A stretch of 64,000 nt of DNA, taken from the NCBI RefSeq assembly GCF_030413635.1, contig NZ_CP129235.1:1364001-1428000 (forward strand), written 5' to 3'. Shown here piece by piece: positions 63,185-64,000 of the stretch. Within the stretch, counting starts at the first letter, position 1; every line of letters starts with the position of its first letter. The notes under the pieces were generated by a model, which had not been told where the DNA came from, did not search any database, and saw only the letters and a list, made by a program, of their open reading frames with translations. The DNA comes from Planococcus shenhongbingii. GTDB taxonomy: Bacteria > Bacillota > Bacilli > Bacillales_A > Planococcaceae. A program made the position numbers and the translations under genes.

Positions 63185-63742
63185 ATGAAATTAATTTTAT
63201 TATTCGGACCTCAAGCAACCGGAAAAATGACAATAGGAAAAGAACTTGAAAAAATAACAGGACTTAAACTATTTCATAATCATATGACCATTGAATTGCT
63301 GCATCCCTTTTTTGGATTCAGTTCTGAGATGTGGCGTCTGTCGAATCTATTTCGAGCAGAAATATTCAAAGCGTTATCTAAAAGCGAAATAAATGGTATC
63401 ATTTTCACTTATGTATGGGCATTTGACATGGAAGAAGACTGGAATTTCGTTCGAAAAACATGTGAGATTTTCGAGTCGAATGGCAATGAAGTTTATTTTG
63501 TCGAGTTGGAAGCGGAAACAGAAATACGAATTGAGCGCAATAAATCGGCCAGCAGGCTTAAAGAAAAGCCAACCAAACGAAATATTGAAGAATCAGAACG
63601 GGAATTACTGGATTCTATGAAGAAATACCGGCTAAATTCGCTGGAAGGCGAAATTGAATATGAGAATTATATCCGGATTGATAATTCCAACCTGCAACCC
63701 GATAAAGTAGCTCATCTAATCAAGGAGAAATTTTCTTTTTGA
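63185..63742 (+). CDS. P-loop kinase-like protein
   Basis: 185 residues with Walker A LLFGPQATGKMTIGKEL and a shikimate/nucleotide-kinase-like layout; HNHMTIELLHPFF and SASRLKEKPTKRNIEESE are typical of a family of uncharacterised AAA/shikimate-kinase-like proteins. Substrate unknown. TAAAGGAGC SD. Base composition is more AT-rich than its neighbours, which may mean recent acquisition. Confidence 0.75.
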   Translation: MKLILLFGPQATGKMTIGKELEKITGLKLFHNHMTIELLHPFFGFSSEMWRLSNLFRAEIFKALSKSEINGIIFTYVWAFDMEEDWNFVRKTCEIFESNGNEVYFVELEAETEIRIERNKSASRLKEKPTKRNIEESERELLDSMKKYRLNSLEGEIEYENYIRIDNSNLQPDKVAHLIKEKFSF

Positions 63743-63820
63743 CCACTATAAATAACGAAAAAGACCAATTGATATCATACAGCTCAATTAATTAATCTGC
63801 TTTCGGAGGAGGTAAGTGCA

Positions 63821-64000
63821 GTGTTGATCCAAAACGAAAAAATGATGATCCGGAAATTGCAGGAAGCGGACAAAGAAATGATGGTGAAATGGCTGACCGA
63901 CCCGGAAGTACTGAAATACTACGAAGGGCGGGACAATCCCCATGACTTGGAAAAAGTAGACCGGCATTTTTATCGACAGGAAGATGAGACGACCAGGTGC
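63821..64000 (+). CDS. GNAT acetyltransferase, AAC(6')-like, 5' part
   Basis: 60 codons remain open to the window edge: MMIRKLQEADKEMMVKWLTD, PEVLKYYEGRDNPHDLEKVD, RHFYRQEDETTRC. This is the N-terminus of the AAC(6')-type GNAT family. GTG at 63821 with GGAGGAGG eight bases upstream. The acetyl-CoA site lies beyond the window, so the substrate cannot be judged. Confidence 0.75.
   Translation, partial: MLIQNEKMMIRKLQEADKEMMVKWLTDPEVLKYYEGRDNPHDLEKVDRHFYRQEDETTRC

Overview
The window is core chromosome of a low-to-moderate GC Gram-positive bacterium. Protein sequences and gene order point to the Bacillales, most likely Planococcaceae (Planococcus or a relative). The order leuS, ytgP, rsuA-type, ytzE, pepV, dat, ytlP/ytlR, trmB, ytnP, ytoP, ytpP-ytpQ-ytpR-sftA, murC, ytxGHJ, aroA, ccpA, acuCBA|acsA, class A PBP, tyrS, rpsD, ytsP, hisK, ezrA, nifZ-thiI, mbcS, sppA-yteJ-tpx, ytxK largely parallels the Bacillus subtilis leuS-to-ytxK arc. 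Strong Shine-Dalgarno sequences, frequent GTG/TTG starts and U-tract terminators fit Firmicutes. The genus is an inference. I see no tRNA, rRNA, CRISPR array, prophage or transposase gene.

Layout: 1-6.4 kb holds the 3' end of leuS, a flavoprotein, a lipid-II-flippase-type transporter, a pseudouridine synthase and a small DeoR-type regulator. 6.6-12.2 kb holds peptidase, amino-acid and RNA-modification genes. 12.7-24.8 kb holds the ytzB/ytoP group, the ytp cluster ending in the DNA translocase SftA, murC, the SigB-type ytxGHJ operon and the DAHP synthase. 25.1-35.3 kb holds ccpA, the divergent acuABC/acsA acetate locus (AcuA acetylates and AcuC deacetylates AcsA), a large class A PBP and T-box-controlled tyrS. 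35.3-42.2 kb is more accessory: stress protein, RsbR-like protein, cobalamin-binding protein, secreted phosphoesterase and rpsD. 42.5-55.5 kb holds methionine gamma-lyase with an upstream cre site, fRMsr, hisK, ezrA, nifZ-thiI, mbcS, rarD, sppA-yteJ-tpx and ytxK. 55.5-64 kb is accessory: phosphatase, a frameshifted membrane gene, pentapeptide protein, nucleotidyltransferase, GNATs, an SgrR/MFS divergon and a P-loop kinase. The window ends inside a GNAT gene.

The most unusual signal is a pair of about 0.46-0.51 kb homologous, non-coding repeat elements (12268-12727 and 37032-37538, opposite orientations). Both sit between convergent genes. Each is bracketed by two near-identical copies of the local terminator hairpin, but the hairpin differs between the two sites. 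This looks like an element that enters bidirectional terminators and duplicates them, so each flanking gene keeps its own terminator. Other points: a probable AUU-initiated gene (35350-35784), a thiol peroxidase that lacks its resolving cysteine, a one-base frameshift in a small membrane-protein gene, a degraded GNAT tail, an exactly 20-bp-phased intergenic repeat, a three-copy intergenic palindromic repeat family, two good SigB promoters and a consensus-perfect cre site.
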